64,000 nucleotides of DNA from Streptomyces sp. GESEQ-35 (GCF_017948485.1 NZ_JAFFSX010000001.1:124001-188000); one strand, 5' to 3'. Shown: positions 1-8,929, numbered from the stretch's first letter. The notes: generated from the letters alone by a model not told the origin. Made by a program: numbers and translations.

Positions 1-130
1 AGCGCACAGCAGCGCACCCCGTGCTGGGTAGGAGACGCGACGACAGCAGAAGGCCCCCGGAGCAGGCGTACCGGCTACCAACCGACCTACCCCGAGGGCC
101 ACTCCCAGCACGACCTGGAAGGAGAAGCAC

Positions 131-316
131 GTGACCGTACCTCCCCGTGAGGCATACCCCACCGGATGCTCAGCACACGGCGCACGCGAGCGGCACACGA
201 TCGTGATCACCATAACGATCACCATCATCGTGACCGCCTGCGCCGGACTGAGCCCCGAATGGGCAACAGCCATAGCCGCGCTGATCACCACAACGTCTGG
301 CAGTAGTCAGCCCTAA
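131..316 (+). CDS. small hydrophobic peptide, unknown function
   Basis: A 61-residue ORF starts with GTG behind a good Shine-Dalgarno (AAGGAGAAG, 3 nt spacing). The middle is a single hydrophobic stretch rich in I, T and V (about residues 23-40), so a one-pass membrane peptide is likely. The family is not recognised. The sequence before it (1-130) may hold the end of another gene, but no frame there is convincing. Confidence 0.45.
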   Translation: MTVPPREAYPTGCSAHGARERHTIVITITITIIVTACAGLSPEWATAIAALITTTSGSSQP

Positions 317-407
317 TGTGCGAAAACGCCCTCGCGCCGGAGTCCGATGCGGGGGCGTCTCGATGCCCTCTGGAACGGCCCCGTGCAAGCCAGCCGGAAC
401 ATCGCCG

Positions 408-989
408 CTACCCGACGTCCGGCAACTCCACCTCCGCCAGCACAGGCGGCGCCGCGCTCGACTCCCGCGCAGTCCGGCGCGCATTCTCTCCCCGGAGCAC
501 CGTCAACCAAGGCCACAAGTCGGGCAGTTGCTGCTCCGAACACGCCAGCCGATGCTCGATCCGGCACCGCTGCGAGCTGTCCGGAGGGCACACCGCGTAC
601 ACCGTCACCCGCCCATCCGAAAGCCCAATCCACCGATACTCGGCTGGCACCAGATGCGCCAAAACATCCACACCCGGCTCCAACAGCACCCAGTCCTGCT
701 CCAGCGTCGGCACCCGATCCTGCGGTAGGCCGCAGAACGGGCACGTGAACGTCTGCTTGCCGCCCAACCGCGGCACCTCGTCAGCCCCCATATGTGGAGC
801 GTGCGTGCCATACGCGCATGCCGCACGGTGCCTATCGGACGGGAAACCTGCGGCCCGGCGGGCAGACCACGGCAGACGAGGTTCGAAGTGGCCGTCCACG
901 CCCGGCGCGCACCAATAGCAGCGGCCAGACAGGCGCTGTTGACGACGGCCCACCAAGGCCACGGGCAGCATGATCCGCCGCTGCATCAT
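408..989 (-). CDS. DUF6083-like protein with Cys pairs
   Basis: About 193 residues if the double ATG at 989 is the start; the frame stays open to 1049. The C-terminal two thirds look like the actinobacterial DUF6083 group: a CPFCG zinc-ribbon-like pair, then a DWVLLEP segment, a VPAEYRWIGLSDGRVTVY segment and RCRIEHRLAC, ending in PDLWPWL. A second Cys pair (CYWC) near the N-terminus and conserved His/Cys suggest metal binding. Such proteins are common in Streptomyces near mobile elements; their function is unknown. The family name is from memory of the motif, and the start is uncertain. Confidence 0.6.
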   Translation of the reverse strand: MMQRRIMLPVALVGRRQQRLSGRCYWCAPGVDGHFEPRLPWSARRAAGFPSDRHRAACAYGTHAPHMGADEVPRLGGKQTFTCPFCGLPQDRVPTLEQDWVLLEPGVDVLAHLVPAEYRWIGLSDGRVTVYAVCPPDSSQRCRIEHRLACSEQQLPDLWPWLTVLRGENARRTARESSAAPPVLAEVELPDVG

Positions 990-1205
990 TTCGCGGAACA
1001 AGCACACCACCGATATTCGCTTGCGCACCAGCGTGGATCGCGAGAGCACGCAGAAACGTGCGCGACTACGAGCGGCTGGTCTCCCACAGCGAGGCCCACA
1101 TCACCTGGACCTTCAGCCCTGTTGACTGCATCTCTGGGTCAGTTGCTCGGGCTGAGTAAATGCGCTTTGCGCCGGAACGGCCATGCCGAAGGAAGATACG
1201 GAAAC

Positions 1206-1457
1206 CTAGTAGATGTCACCACATTCTTGCGCAGACATTACTGGCAAATCATCCGCGATCTCTGCGTTGATGTTGATCGTGCGCTGTTCGTCATCAAGGC
1301 TCGGAGTCTTGAAGAAGCGTGCCAGCCTCCCGCGATCATCACGAATCCACCGCACGCCCTGTCGATCAAGGAAACCGATCGAAACCAGTGAGATTTCCCG
1401 ATCTGGAGCCAGTCGCTTAAAAGACGTCCGATTCGGCCTTTTGTCATTCGAGGTCAC
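1206..1457 (-). CDS. hypothetical ORF, possible gene remnant
   Basis: An 83-residue ORF starting with GTG. It contains a DRQGVRWIRDDRGRLARF segment that looks like ordinary protein rather than a shadow frame. Base composition is visibly less GC-rich than the neighbours. No clear ribosome binding site precedes it, and its upstream side abuts a decayed IS630 transposase, so it may be the surviving part of a disrupted gene. Function unknown. Confidence 0.3.
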   Translation of the reverse strand: MTSNDKRPNRTSFKRLAPDREISLVSIGFLDRQGVRWIRDDRGRLARFFKTPSLDDEQRTININAEIADDLPVMSAQECGDIY

Positions 1458-1516
1458 TCGGCTTAATGATCACTTCGGAACAAGGTTTCTTGTCCCCAAG
1501 CACCAAGGTCCGCGCA

Positions 1517-2124
1517 TGTCCCGTGGCGCTGGCGCCGCCGAAAGCCGCCCCGGCGCGCCGGGCGGCCGAACGCGACGAGGACGCCGTGACCGGCTGTATC
1601 AGGGAGACCTGGCCCCGGGTGGAAAGACGCTGGGAGACCAGGACGCGTGGCTGTGCTTCGCGGAAGAGTCGGGCCAGATCTCCCTGGCGGGCCTGGTCTG
1701 CCGCAAGGCCGGCCGGCGCGCCCGGCTGATATTCCGGATGCTGGTGCACCACGGCCGCAAAGGCGAGAAAAATGGCTTCCGGGAGAAGGACTTCGCCTCA
1801 TTGCTGGATGTCGCCCACCAGCAACTCGGCGGCAACATCGTGCTGGTCTGGGACGACTACAGCCACCACGTCGACGCCGCCATGCGCGAGCTGATCGAAA
1901 AGCGGCCGTGGCTGGCGGTCTACCGCTTCCCGGCCTACACCCCCGACCTCAACCCGGCCCAGGGCGTGTGGGCGCATCTGAAGAAGAGCCTGGGCAATCT
2001 GGCCCCATGCAGCATCGATGACCTGGCACGGCTGGTCCGCACGCGCCTCAAGCGGATGCAGTACCGGCCCGACCTGCTCGACGGGTTCATTGCCGTAACC
2101 GGATTAATCCGGGTCCCACCATGA
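1517..2124 (+). pseudogene. IS630-family transposase remnant
   Basis: The C-terminal part of an IS630 DDE transposase. The N-terminal piece (ERDEDAVTGCIRETWPRVE) is in one frame and the DDE domain continues in another from about 1640 (DAWLCFAEESGQ), so a frameshift lies between. After ESGQ the text jumps directly to ISLAGLVCRKAGRR; the roughly 25 residues expected between them (an RPPKGRTW-like stretch) are missing. Two catalytic positions are changed: the usual FxDESG reads FAEESG and the usual NPVEGVW reads NPAQGVW, replacing the catalytic Glu by Gln. WDDYSHH is kept. No N-terminal helix-turn-helix is present. It is almost certainly inactive. Confidence 0.85.
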
Positions 2125-2153
2125 CGTCAGCCCGAACCGAACACCTCAAATAT
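2120..2153 (+). repeat. IS630-type end sequence, copy 1
   Basis: Directly after the transposase remnant lies catgacgtcagcccgaaccg and following bases. They match the sequence at 3427-3460 at 24 of the first 28 positions, in the same orientation. It probably marks the right end of the IS630 element. Confidence 0.6.
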
Positions 2154-2409
2154 TTCCGGCAAAGATGTCTCTGCCCTGGGCCTACCGGTGCGGGGCCGGC
2201 CGCCGGTCGACGAGGAACAGCGGCCCGCTGAGGCGGTGTCACGACGACTCCGGCGCCCTACTGAGCCTTCCGGCAACGAAGTTGTCGCCAAGTGCATCCT
2301 GGTAAACTTTCCGGCCTCGATCCGCAGCCGTGACCGTGGGGCATGGCAGAGGCCGTCCGATGCCCGGGCCCGGTGCAAGATCTCCGCACACGCGTTGAAA
2401 GGTCTTGCC

Positions 2410-3369
2410 GTGGACAGGTTCGAGCAGAATGACAAGACGCCGGTAACCGAAGGCATCTGCCTGCTGACCGTCGTCAGCCCGCGCAGAGATGAAGGCAACA
2501 GCCCGACCGGAACCGTCGGCCGATGCCTGGCCCGACAACTACTCGCCGTGGGCCGGCATGTGCGGGTAATGGCCGAGCCGGACCAGTGCGGTGGCTGGCC
2601 TGACACGGTCGACGTCGTGCAAGGGTCCATCACCCGGCCCGTGGAGTGTGCCCGAGCCTTCGACGGTGTCGAGGCCGTGTTCCTCGCCGGTGCCCATCCG
2701 TCGACGGTCCAGGACGCCCTCACTCTGGCGCGAAACGCCTCCGCCCGTAAAGTCGTTCTGTTGTCGTCTCACGGGCCCGAGTACGAAGAGGTGAATCCGC
2801 CGGAGACCTGGTTCTGGCTGGCGATCGAGAAAGCTGTGGAGAACTCGGGCATCGCCTGGACGCACATCCGGCCGTCGGCTGTGATGGGTGCCGTCATCGA
2901 GAGCACCTACCCGGCGACAGGGTCGGACTGGCCTGACACCGTCCGCGCCGACGGAGTGGTCAGGGAGGCTTTCCTCAACCAGGGTCACTACCCCTTCATC
3001 CACGAGCAGGACCTCGCCGCCGTCGTGGCCGCAGCACTGATCAGCGACGATCACACCGGGACGATCGTCGAGGCTGTGGGCCCGCCGCTGAGCACGCGTT
3101 CACGGATACGGAGCATCGCCACCGCTCTCGGCCGCGACATCGACACGGTCGATCTGGCGGCGGACGAGAGTCGGGCGATCTGGCGACGTCGTGGCTGGCC
3201 GGACGGTGCGATCGACGTGACGCTGTACGCACTTGAAGAGTACGGCGCCCGCTTCGACGAACTCGTTCAGTGGACACTCGACCAGCGGCCGTCCGTGCAG
3301 GACATCATCGGCCGCCCACTGCGCACCTACCACGACTGGGTGAGCGAGAACATCGACTCCTTTCGCTGA
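2410..3369 (+). CDS. NmrA-like NAD(P)-binding protein
   Basis: About 319 residues from the GTG at 2410, which has AAAGG 7 nt upstream; the frame is open to 2188. It resembles the atypical short-chain/NmrA group, with TGTVGRCLARQLL near the N-terminus, GVEAVFLAG, KVVLLSSHG, an AIEKAVENSGIAWTHIRPSAVM segment and FIHEQDLAAVVAAAL. These proteins bind NAD(P) in a Rossmann fold and act as redox sensors or reductases. The usual N-terminal motif (VTGATGTVGR) is interrupted here: LLTVVSPRRDEGNSP precedes TGTVGR, so the first glycine-rich turn is altered. The gene stands alone between two IS630 end copies; substrate unknown. Confidence 0.7.
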   Translation: MDRFEQNDKTPVTEGICLLTVVSPRRDEGNSPTGTVGRCLARQLLAVGRHVRVMAEPDQCGGWPDTVDVVQGSITRPVECARAFDGVEAVFLAGAHPSTVQDALTLARNASARKVVLLSSHGPEYEEVNPPETWFWLAIEKAVENSGIAWTHIRPSAVMGAVIESTYPATGSDWPDTVRADGVVREAFLNQGHYPFIHEQDLAAVVAAALISDDHTGTIVEAVGPPLSTRSRIRSIATALGRDIDTVDLAADESRAIWRRRGWPDGAIDVTLYALEEYGARFDELVQWTLDQRPSVQDIIGRPLRTYHDWVSENIDSFR

Positions 3370-3426
3370 CCTCGCCGTGCCGAGCACGATTCCCGCAGGG
3401 GCCGTCCACTGTTCAAAGTGTTGACA

Positions 3427-3460
3427 CATGACGTCACCCTGAACCGAAAAGCTCAGTAGT
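3427..3460 (+). repeat. IS630-type end sequence, copy 2
   Basis: The sequence catgacgtcaccctgaaccg and following bases are a close, same-orientation copy of 2120-2153. No transposase lies next to this copy, so it is either a solo end left by deletion or the relic of a second insertion. Together the copies bracket the NmrA-like gene. Confidence 0.55.
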
Positions 3461-3518
3461 CGTCTCCGAGGGGCGCGATACGAACGACTTACTGGCCCTA
3501 ACAAGAGCTATTGATCAT

Positions 3519-4369
3519 GTGACTGTTGGCTGTCGGCTCGTTGGTCTGGTCATGGGGAACCGCCAGTCGCGGCCCTGGATCGTGTCGGACGAACTGTGGT
3601 CGCTCATCGTGCCGTTGCTGCCCGAGCCTGCTCCGCAGCTGATCGAAGGCAGGCCGCGGGTGCCGGACCGGCAGGCCTTGTGCGGGATCCTGTTTGTCCT
3701 GCACACCGGCATCCAATGGGAGTATCTGCCCCAGGAGTTGGGCTTCGGCTCGGGCATGACCTGCTGGAGACGCCTGGCCGCGTGGAACGAAGCGGGCGTC
3801 CGGGACCGCCTGCACGCCGTGCCGCTGAAAGAACTGCGGTCGAAGAACCAGCTCGACTGGTCCCGGGCGGTGATCGACTCCTCCCACGTCCGGGCCGCCC
3901 GCAGGGGCCCAAAAGCGGGCCCAGCCCGGCCGACCGCGCACAGCCGGGCAGCAAGCACCACGTCCTCACCGACGGCCAGGACATCCCGCTCGCGGTGTCG
4001 CTGACCGGCGGCAATCGCAACGACGTCACCCAACTCCTGCCCCTGCTCGACAAGGTCCCGGCCGTGGCCGGCATCATCGGACGACGCCGTCGACGACCCG
4101 ACATGCTGTTCGCGGACCGCGGCTACGACCACGAGAAGTACCGCCGGCTCCTTCGCCGGCGTGGCATACGCCCCGCGATCGCCGAACGAGGACAACCTCA
4201 CGGCACCGGCCTGGGCACCTTCCGCCGGGTCGCCGAGCGCACGATCTCCTGGCTCCACGGCTTCCGTCGCTTACGCATCCGCTGGGAACGACGCGACGAC
4301 ATCCACGAAGCCTTCCTCGGACTCACCGTGTGCCTGATCACCCACCGCCATGTCCAACAGCTTTGTTAG
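3519..4369 (+). CDS. IS5-family transposase made by -1 frameshift
   Basis: The first frame starts at 3519 (GTG; an ATG at 3552 is an alternative) and carries the N-terminal half: LWSLIVPLLP, then GIQWEYLPQELG, then WSRAVIDSSHVRA with the first catalytic Asp. The second frame carries GGNRNDVTQLLPLLD, ADRGYDHEKYRRLLRRRGI with the second Asp, and RRVAERTISWLHGFRRLRIRWERR with the Glu. The frames join at a C CCA AAA heptamer (3908-3914), which would give one protein of about 283 residues. Two-frame organisation with frameshifting is known for part of the IS5 family. The product would catalyse cut-and-paste or copy transposition of this element. Confidence 0.85.
3908..3914 (+). other. -1 ribosomal slippery heptamer CCCAAAA
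   Basis: In the zero frame the codons are C CCA AAA G, a textbook X XXY YYZ site. Slipping back one base changes CCA-AAA to CCC-AAA and joins the transposase halves at PK/SGPSP. It lies exactly where homology passes from one frame to the other. Confidence 0.75.
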
Positions 4370-4373
4370 GGCC

Positions 4374-4675
4374 TTTAAGGCCGCTCCGGACGGGCAGACC
4401 GCTGACCTGCGCTGTCTCACGGCCCGCTATCACCCGGGACGGCGGTGCGGTCGGCTGTGTGGGGGTGCCGTGCTGCGGAAAACGCGGGGCGAGGCGTTCT
4501 GCGCCGGATGCCCGACCGCAACACCGCGCTGCGCGGGGACATCGCCCCGGCTCGCGCCTGCATCCCCTCGGGCGATGCACGACCGGTCGGCGCTGAAGGT
4601 GCGCGTCACCTTCTGAGCGCGGGGGCCAGCGGCACGGGTGTCGTTCCTCCCTTGCCGCGCGGCGCCCTCGTGATG
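4374..4675. other. intergenic, no supported gene
   Basis: Short ORFs exist on both strands but none has recognisable homology or a good ribosome binding site. It separates the IS5 element from the DUF2461 gene. Confidence 0.5.
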
Positions 4676-5308
4676 TCAGGCGGCGCGCTTCACGTGGCGG
4701 ACCAGCCACATCAGCAGGGCGTCCAGGTCGGCGGCTGCCGAGAGGACCCGGTCGACCGCCTCGGGGGTGTGCAGCCACTCCTCGCAGCCGAGAGGACGGG
4801 CGGCGATCAGCGAACGGTGGCGCAGCAGGTTCGCACGGGAGTGGTCCGTCGGATAGCCGCGCGGCGGGCGTTTCATCACGTCCCCGGAAATGTCGTAGCC
4901 CTTCTTCCGCACGTCCTCGACGATGGCGGACAGTTCACGGCCGCTCCCCTCGGAGGCCACGGCTTTGCGGAACATGTCCACCTGGCCGGGATCGGGGTAC
5001 CACCAGGCGCCCTGGATCCGCAGGCCGTCCAGGTCGAACCGGAGATTGATCTCGATCTTGCGGCCGAGCCGGATCACCGCGCCCTGGTGCTGCCACCACC
5101 AGGAGTCGGTGCGGTAGTGCCAGACGGAGAAGTCCTCGTACCGGGGGTCGGTGTCCGCGACCTCGTTGAGCAGGGCGATCATCGGCTGCCGGACCAGGCG
5201 TTCGCGGTCCGCGCGGTAGCGCTCGCGGGTCGCGTGGGTCGGTTCGCCCTGGAGCTGCCACAACACGTCCATGGCCTGCTCCGGCCAGCCGGTGAACTGT
5301 CCCCGCAT
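4676..5308 (-). CDS. DUF2461 family protein
   Basis: A 210-residue protein of the usual length for the DUF2461/TIGR02453 family. Visible family features are the N-terminal FTGWP, RERYRADRERLVRQPMIALL, the central GAVIRLGRKIEINLRFD, KRPPRGYPTDHSRANLLRHRSL, and a C-terminal DLDALLMWLVRHV. Function is unknown. It has no signal peptide or membrane segment, so it is cytoplasmic. It appears monocistronic. Confidence 0.85.
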   Translation of the reverse strand: MRGQFTGWPEQAMDVLWQLQGEPTHATRERYRADRERLVRQPMIALLNEVADTDPRYEDFSVWHYRTDSWWWQHQGAVIRLGRKIEINLRFDLDGLRIQGAWWYPDPGQVDMFRKAVASEGSGRELSAIVEDVRKKGYDISGDVMKRPPRGYPTDHSRANLLRHRSLIAARPLGCEEWLHTPEAVDRVLSAAADLDALLMWLVRHVKRAA

Positions 5309-5475
5309 CCGGGCAGGTTAGCTCACCCACTAGTGAGACGGGCAGGGAGGCGTAGCCCCAGACAAGGTGGGAGGTGTTGCGGCCGGGCTCGCTGCCGTAG
5401 ATCCTTCCGTGAGTCCCGCCCGGCCGGGGAGACCGGCACGTCCGTTGACCATCGAGTGCCGGGTGCTGCGCATGG

Positions 5476-6276
5476 TCAGGGCCTGACCGCGAACACCATG
5501 CCGATGTCACCGGCCTGCTGTACCGGGTCCTGCTCGGTGCTGACGGTGAAGCCGTGCGTGCGGAGGACCTCGCAGACTGTGTCGCGGTTCTGCTGCCAGC
5601 GCTCCACCTCGACGACGGCCTGGCGGACCAGCGGCCAATGCCGTTCCTCGATGCCTCTGAGCACCTCGAGTTCGGCGCCTTCCACATCGACCTTGAGCAG
5701 GTCGATGTGGTCGATGCCCAGCTCGTCGAGCGCCGATGACAGAGGCCTGACCTTCACCCGGTGCGTCTCAATGCGCCGCAACACCCGCAGCTTGCGGCTG
5801 ACGAGCAGAGTGAGGACGGGGGCGGGTACGCGGCGCAGGACCGGTCCCAGGCCGCCCTGGCGGATCATTTCGACAACGCTGGCGGTGACCCGGCGCCGCT
5901 CAGCCTCGATGTTCCCCTGATCCCGCGAGGAGGACGAGAAGATCGTGGCGGCCGGAACGTAGCTGAAATCGAGCTCGTCGTCACGGGACGCCAGGCCGTA
6001 AGAGAGCGCGGTCAGACGTCCGTTGAAGAACTCGCGAGCATTGCGTTCGAGTGTCGCGTGGAGTGGCGGCATCGGCTCGAAGGCGTAGATCCGCACGTCC
6101 CCGTCCAGCCGCTCATAGACGGCCGCCGAGAACACACCGATGTTGGCGCCCACGTCGAGTACCGTCGCGCCCGGCGTGCACTCGATGCCGTGGGTGAAGT
6201 AGCCGCCCACCTCCTCGCGCAGGAAGGACGCCTCCCAACGATTGATGCTGTGCAGTTCAATCGTTTTCATGGTCAT
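5476..6276 (-). CDS. FkbM-family SAM-dependent methyltransferase
   Basis: About 266 residues from the ATG at 6276; a second ATG lies two codons on at 6270. It has the Rossmann motif I VLDVGANIGVFS at about residue 39, motif II YAFEPMPP with the acidic SAM-ribose ligand, and the FkbM signature IDLLKVDVEGAELEVLRG in the C-terminal half. Members O-methylate sugars, polyketides or other small molecules. No glycosyltransferase or biosynthetic cluster lies beside it, so the acceptor cannot be guessed. It is probably monocistronic. Confidence 0.85.
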   Translation of the reverse strand: MTMKTIELHSINRWEASFLREEVGGYFTHGIECTPGATVLDVGANIGVFSAAVYERLDGDVRIYAFEPMPPLHATLERNAREFFNGRLTALSYGLASRDDELDFSYVPAATIFSSSSRDQGNIEAERRRVTASVVEMIRQGGLGPVLRRVPAPVLTLLVSRKLRVLRRIETHRVKVRPLSSALDELGIDHIDLLKVDVEGAELEVLRGIEERHWPLVRQAVVEVERWQQNRDTVCEVLRTHGFTVSTEQDPVQQAGDIGMVFAVRP

Positions 6277-6321
6277 GACAGAGTGATCTATCAGGGTTGG
6301 CGCCAACAATCCAGCCCGCAC

Positions 6322-6704
6322 GCTTCACTTCGGCCACGTCCCTGATCCACACTCCTCGTCCTGATGGGCCAGGCGTGGCCCCGGTTCGTGGTGGCGAGGC
6401 TCTACCTGGCGGCGCGCGGCAAGCCGCCCTGGCGCCTGATGGCGTTCCTCGCCGACGCGCGGCGCCGGGAAGTTTCACCGCACCGCCGAGGAGATCCGCA
6501 TCACCCGCAAGACGCTGCTGGAGCTACTGGAGCTGCCCGAGCTTGTCCGCCCAGGCCGCCGCCCTCGAAGCTGCCGGACCATCCGACCTACCAACAGACC
6601 ATGGCGATCGCAGCCATGGCTTGCGCAGACGGCATCGTGAAGGAGCCCGCGCACGACGCCGGCGGCGCCCGCGGGCCGCTCCCCCGTCGCACGCGAGCCG
6701 GGTT
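6322..6704 (+). other. gene debris, possible NACHT-type C-terminal scrap
   Basis: From 6364 the plus strand reads WPRFVVARLYLAARGKPPWR followed by LMAFLADARRR. This resembles the last part of the large NACHT/STAND-like NTPases common in Streptomyces. Homology then stops and a different frame continues (FHRTAEEIRITRKTLLELLE). No intact ORF is supported; it is best read as rearranged remnants. Confidence 0.35.
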
Positions 6705-7511
6705 TCACTCCGGGTCGGCGACGAGGACTTCCACGCCGCTGGCCTGAAGTGTGTCGAGCTCTGACGCCGAGATGGCGGCGTCGACGATGACGAGGTCGAA
6801 CGCGGTGACGGGGACGAGCTGGTAGAGGCCACGGCGTTGGAACTTGGTGTGGTCGACCAGAAGGATTTTGCGGTCGCAGGCTTCCATCAGGGCTCGTTTC
6901 ACTCCCACCGTCTCCTGGGACTGGTGGTAGCAGTGGCCGCGCGTGATGGCGGTCGTCGAGGCGAACAGCGTGTCGGCGCGCAGGCTGTTGACCGCGTCGA
7001 TGGTCCGGATGCCGAGGAATGCGTCGTAGGCGGGGTAGTACGCGCCGCCAAGTGAGATGAGGTCGATTCCCGGACTTCCGGCGAGAACCTGGATGACGGG
7101 TACGAAGTTGGTGATGACCGTCAGCGGTGCGCGCTGCGAGAGCAGTCCGGTGAGCGCGAGGGCGGTGGTGCTGTCGTCGACGATGAGGGACTGTCCGGGC
7201 TTGACGAGGCCAAGTGCGGCACGGGCGAGTGCGCTCTTCGCCGGCGCCATGGATTGGGTGCGGTGCCGGATGTCGCCGTGGAACGCCGTCGACGGTCGTG
7301 CGGTCGCCCCGCCGCGGACTTTCCTCAGCCACCCCTTGCCCTGTAGGTAGTCGAGATCCCGGCGGATGGTCATCGGTGTCACGCCCAGCTCGTCGGCGAG
7401 CCGCTCGATGCGGACGAAGCCTTCGTCGACGACACGGCTCTTGATCCGCTCCCGCCTCTCGCGCGGCCCTCGCCCGCCCTCGCCGGTGGCCGGATCTTTG
7501 TCTTCCTCCAT
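6705..7511 (-). CDS. DeoR/GlpR-family transcriptional regulator
   Basis: 268 residues, ATG at 7511 preceded by AGGGA. The N-terminal winged helix-turn-helix (about residues 20-70) contains RIERLADELGVTPMTIRRDL and the typical KVRGGA that follows it. The rest is the DeoR sensor domain, which binds phosphorylated sugars (VDDSTTALALTGLL; ITNFVPVIQVLAG; SLGGAYYP; LLVDHTKF). It is divergent from the sugar operon starting at 7820, so it is almost certainly its repressor, with a phosphorylated intermediate from the FGGY kinases as the likely inducer. Confidence 0.9.
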   Translation of the reverse strand: MEEDKDPATGEGGRGPRERRERIKSRVVDEGFVRIERLADELGVTPMTIRRDLDYLQGKGWLRKVRGGATARPSTAFHGDIRHRTQSMAPAKSALARAALGLVKPGQSLIVDDSTTALALTGLLSQRAPLTVITNFVPVIQVLAGSPGIDLISLGGAYYPAYDAFLGIRTIDAVNSLRADTLFASTTAITRGHCYHQSQETVGVKRALMEACDRKILLVDHTKFQRRGLYQLVPVTAFDLVIVDAAISASELDTLQASGVEVLVADPE

Positions 7512-7529
7512 GAAGTCCCTCTGTTCCCT

Positions 7530-7543
7530 TTCTGTTAACAGAA
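7530..7543. promoter_or_regulatory. perfect 14-bp palindrome, candidate DeoR operator
   Basis: TTCTGTTAACAGAA lies 19 bp upstream of the DeoR start and in the divergent promoter region. It is the only perfect palindrome of this length that I see between the two genes. Confidence 0.55.
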
Positions 7544-7655
7544 CACATAGGTGTTGCGTCGGGCTTCCCTCTCGTCCGCTGCGCGCTCTCCACCTGCAAC
7601 GAGCGTGTTACAGCAGGGTTTGTGGCGGGCTTCCCGAAGCAGCATGGCACACCGA

Positions 7656-7682
7656 TGTTCGCCCATGCCCAGAGAGCGAACA
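7656..7682. promoter_or_regulatory. inverted repeat in divergent promoter region
   Basis: TGTTCGC (7656-7662) and GCGAACA (7676-7682) form perfect 7-bp arms with a 13-bp spacer, nearer the transporter operon. It could be a second regulator site or part of the 5' leader. Confidence 0.35.
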
Positions 7683-7819
7683 GTCAGGCTGATCAAAGGA
7701 TCAGACATCGGTGTTCAGTTCTCAGGATGTGTTGACACCCGCAGGAGCCGCGCGTTTCTTGTGCGTTACGTCATAGCGGCCAACCGGCAGCTACCCGGCC
7801 CTGGATCAAGGAGTCGAAC

Positions 7820-8896
7820 ATGAGAAGACTGGCCAGTGGTGCACTCGCCGGCATCCTCGCCCTGGGCGCTCTCACCGCATGCGCTCAGGAACCGAGTGGC
7901 GGGAACTCCGGGACCGCCAAGGCGGACGGAGAGTCGGGCAAGGTCGCCTTCCTCATGCCCGACCTGGCCTCCACCCGCTACGAGCAGTACGACGCTCCGC
8001 TGTTCAAGAAGCGTATGGCCAAGCTGTGCCCGGACTGCGGGGTCATCTACCAGAACGCCAACAGTGACGCCTCGCTTCAGCAGCAGCAGGCGAATTCCGC
8101 GATGGCCCAGGGTGCCAAGGTGATCGTGATCGACCCGGTGGACTCGGCCGGGGCGGCCACGATCGTGCAGACGGCGCAGTCCCAGGGCATCAAGGTGGTC
8201 GCCTACGACCGTCCCGTCCCGGACAAGCCCGCGGACTTCTATGTGTCGTTCGACAACGAGGCGATCGGCGAGGCCATCGCCCAGTCGCTGGTCGATCACC
8301 TGAAGGAGACCAAGGCCGAGGGAGGTGTGCTCCAGATCAACGGGTCGCCCACCGACGCCGCCGCCGGGCTGATCAAGAAGGGCGTCCACAACGCCGTCGA
8401 CGACAGCGGGTTCAAGCTGCTGGCCGAGTACGACACGCCGGGCTGGTCGCCGGAGAAGGCCCAGCAGTGGGCGAGCGGGCAGATCGCCCAGTACCGCGGC
8501 AAGATCGCCGGCGTGGTGGCGGCCAACGACGGCACCGGCGGAGGTGCGATCGCGGCGTTCAAGGCCGCCGATGTGAAGGTCCCGCCGATCACCGGCAACG
8601 ACGCGGAGCTGGCAGCGATCCAGCGCATCATCGCGGGAGATCAGTTCAGCACCATCTCCAAGCCGATCAAGATCGTTGCCGAGGCGGCCGCGGACGCCGT
8701 CCACCAGCTGCTGAAGGGCGAGGAGCCCAAGGCTGACAGCACGCTGTTCAACACCCCGTCGCAGCTGTTCAAGCCGACGGTCGTGACACAGAAGAACCTC
8801 AAGGAGGTCATCTTCGGCTCCGGTGGAGTGCTCAAGGCGAAGGACGTGTGCACCGCGCAGTACGCCGCCGACTGCGGACGCCTGGGCATCCAGTAG
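7820..8896 (+). CDS. sugar ABC transporter, substrate-binding lipoprotein
   Basis: 358 residues; ATG preceded by AAGGAG. Residues 1-21 are a lipoprotein signal ending in LTAC (Cys21). The mature part is a type-I periplasmic-binding (Peripla_BP_4) fold like the xylose and ribose binders: KVAFLMPDLASTRYEQYDAP, KVIVIDPVDS, VVAYDRPV, VVAANDGTGGGAIAAFK, and PPITGNDAELAAIQRI. It captures a pentose-like or other small sugar outside the membrane. It is the first gene of an eight-gene operon controlled by the divergent DeoR protein. Confidence 0.9.
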   Translation: MRRLASGALAGILALGALTACAQEPSGGNSGTAKADGESGKVAFLMPDLASTRYEQYDAPLFKKRMAKLCPDCGVIYQNANSDASLQQQQANSAMAQGAKVIVIDPVDSAGAATIVQTAQSQGIKVVAYDRPVPDKPADFYVSFDNEAIGEAIAQSLVDHLKETKAEGGVLQINGSPTDAAAGLIKKGVHNAVDDSGFKLLAEYDTPGWSPEKAQQWASGQIAQYRGKIAGVVAANDGTGGGAIAAFKAADVKVPPITGNDAELAAIQRIIAGDQFSTISKPIKIVAEAAADAVHQLLKGEEPKADSTLFNTPSQLFKPTVVTQKNLKEVIFGSGGVLKAKDVCTAQYAADCGRLGIQ

Positions 8897-8929
8897 CGAT
8901 CTGAAGTCTCTGAGGAGAAGAGGGTCACG

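Larger units (their letters stand above)
3494..4373 (+). mobile_element. IS5-family insertion sequence, about 880 bp
   Basis: The element is bounded by imperfect terminal inverted repeats. The left end reads ggccctaacaagagctattg (3494-3513). The reverse complement of the right end reads ggccctaacaaagctgttg (4355-4373). It contains one transposase in two overlapping frames whose stop codon lies inside the right repeat. I see no convincing target duplication (flanks ttact and tttaa). All three DDE regions are present, so it may still be active. Confidence 0.8.

Noticed and set aside
1..130. 3' end of a gene entering from the left edge
   Set aside because: All three plus frames are short or end early and none resembles a known family, so no feature was called.
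3494..4373. Transposase pseudogene by frameshift
   Set aside because: The frame change coincides with a canonical slippery heptamer, as expected for programmed frameshifting.
4445..5920. 491-residue plus-strand ORF
   Set aside because: It covers the DUF2461 and part of the FkbM gene in antisense, with no recognisable domain.
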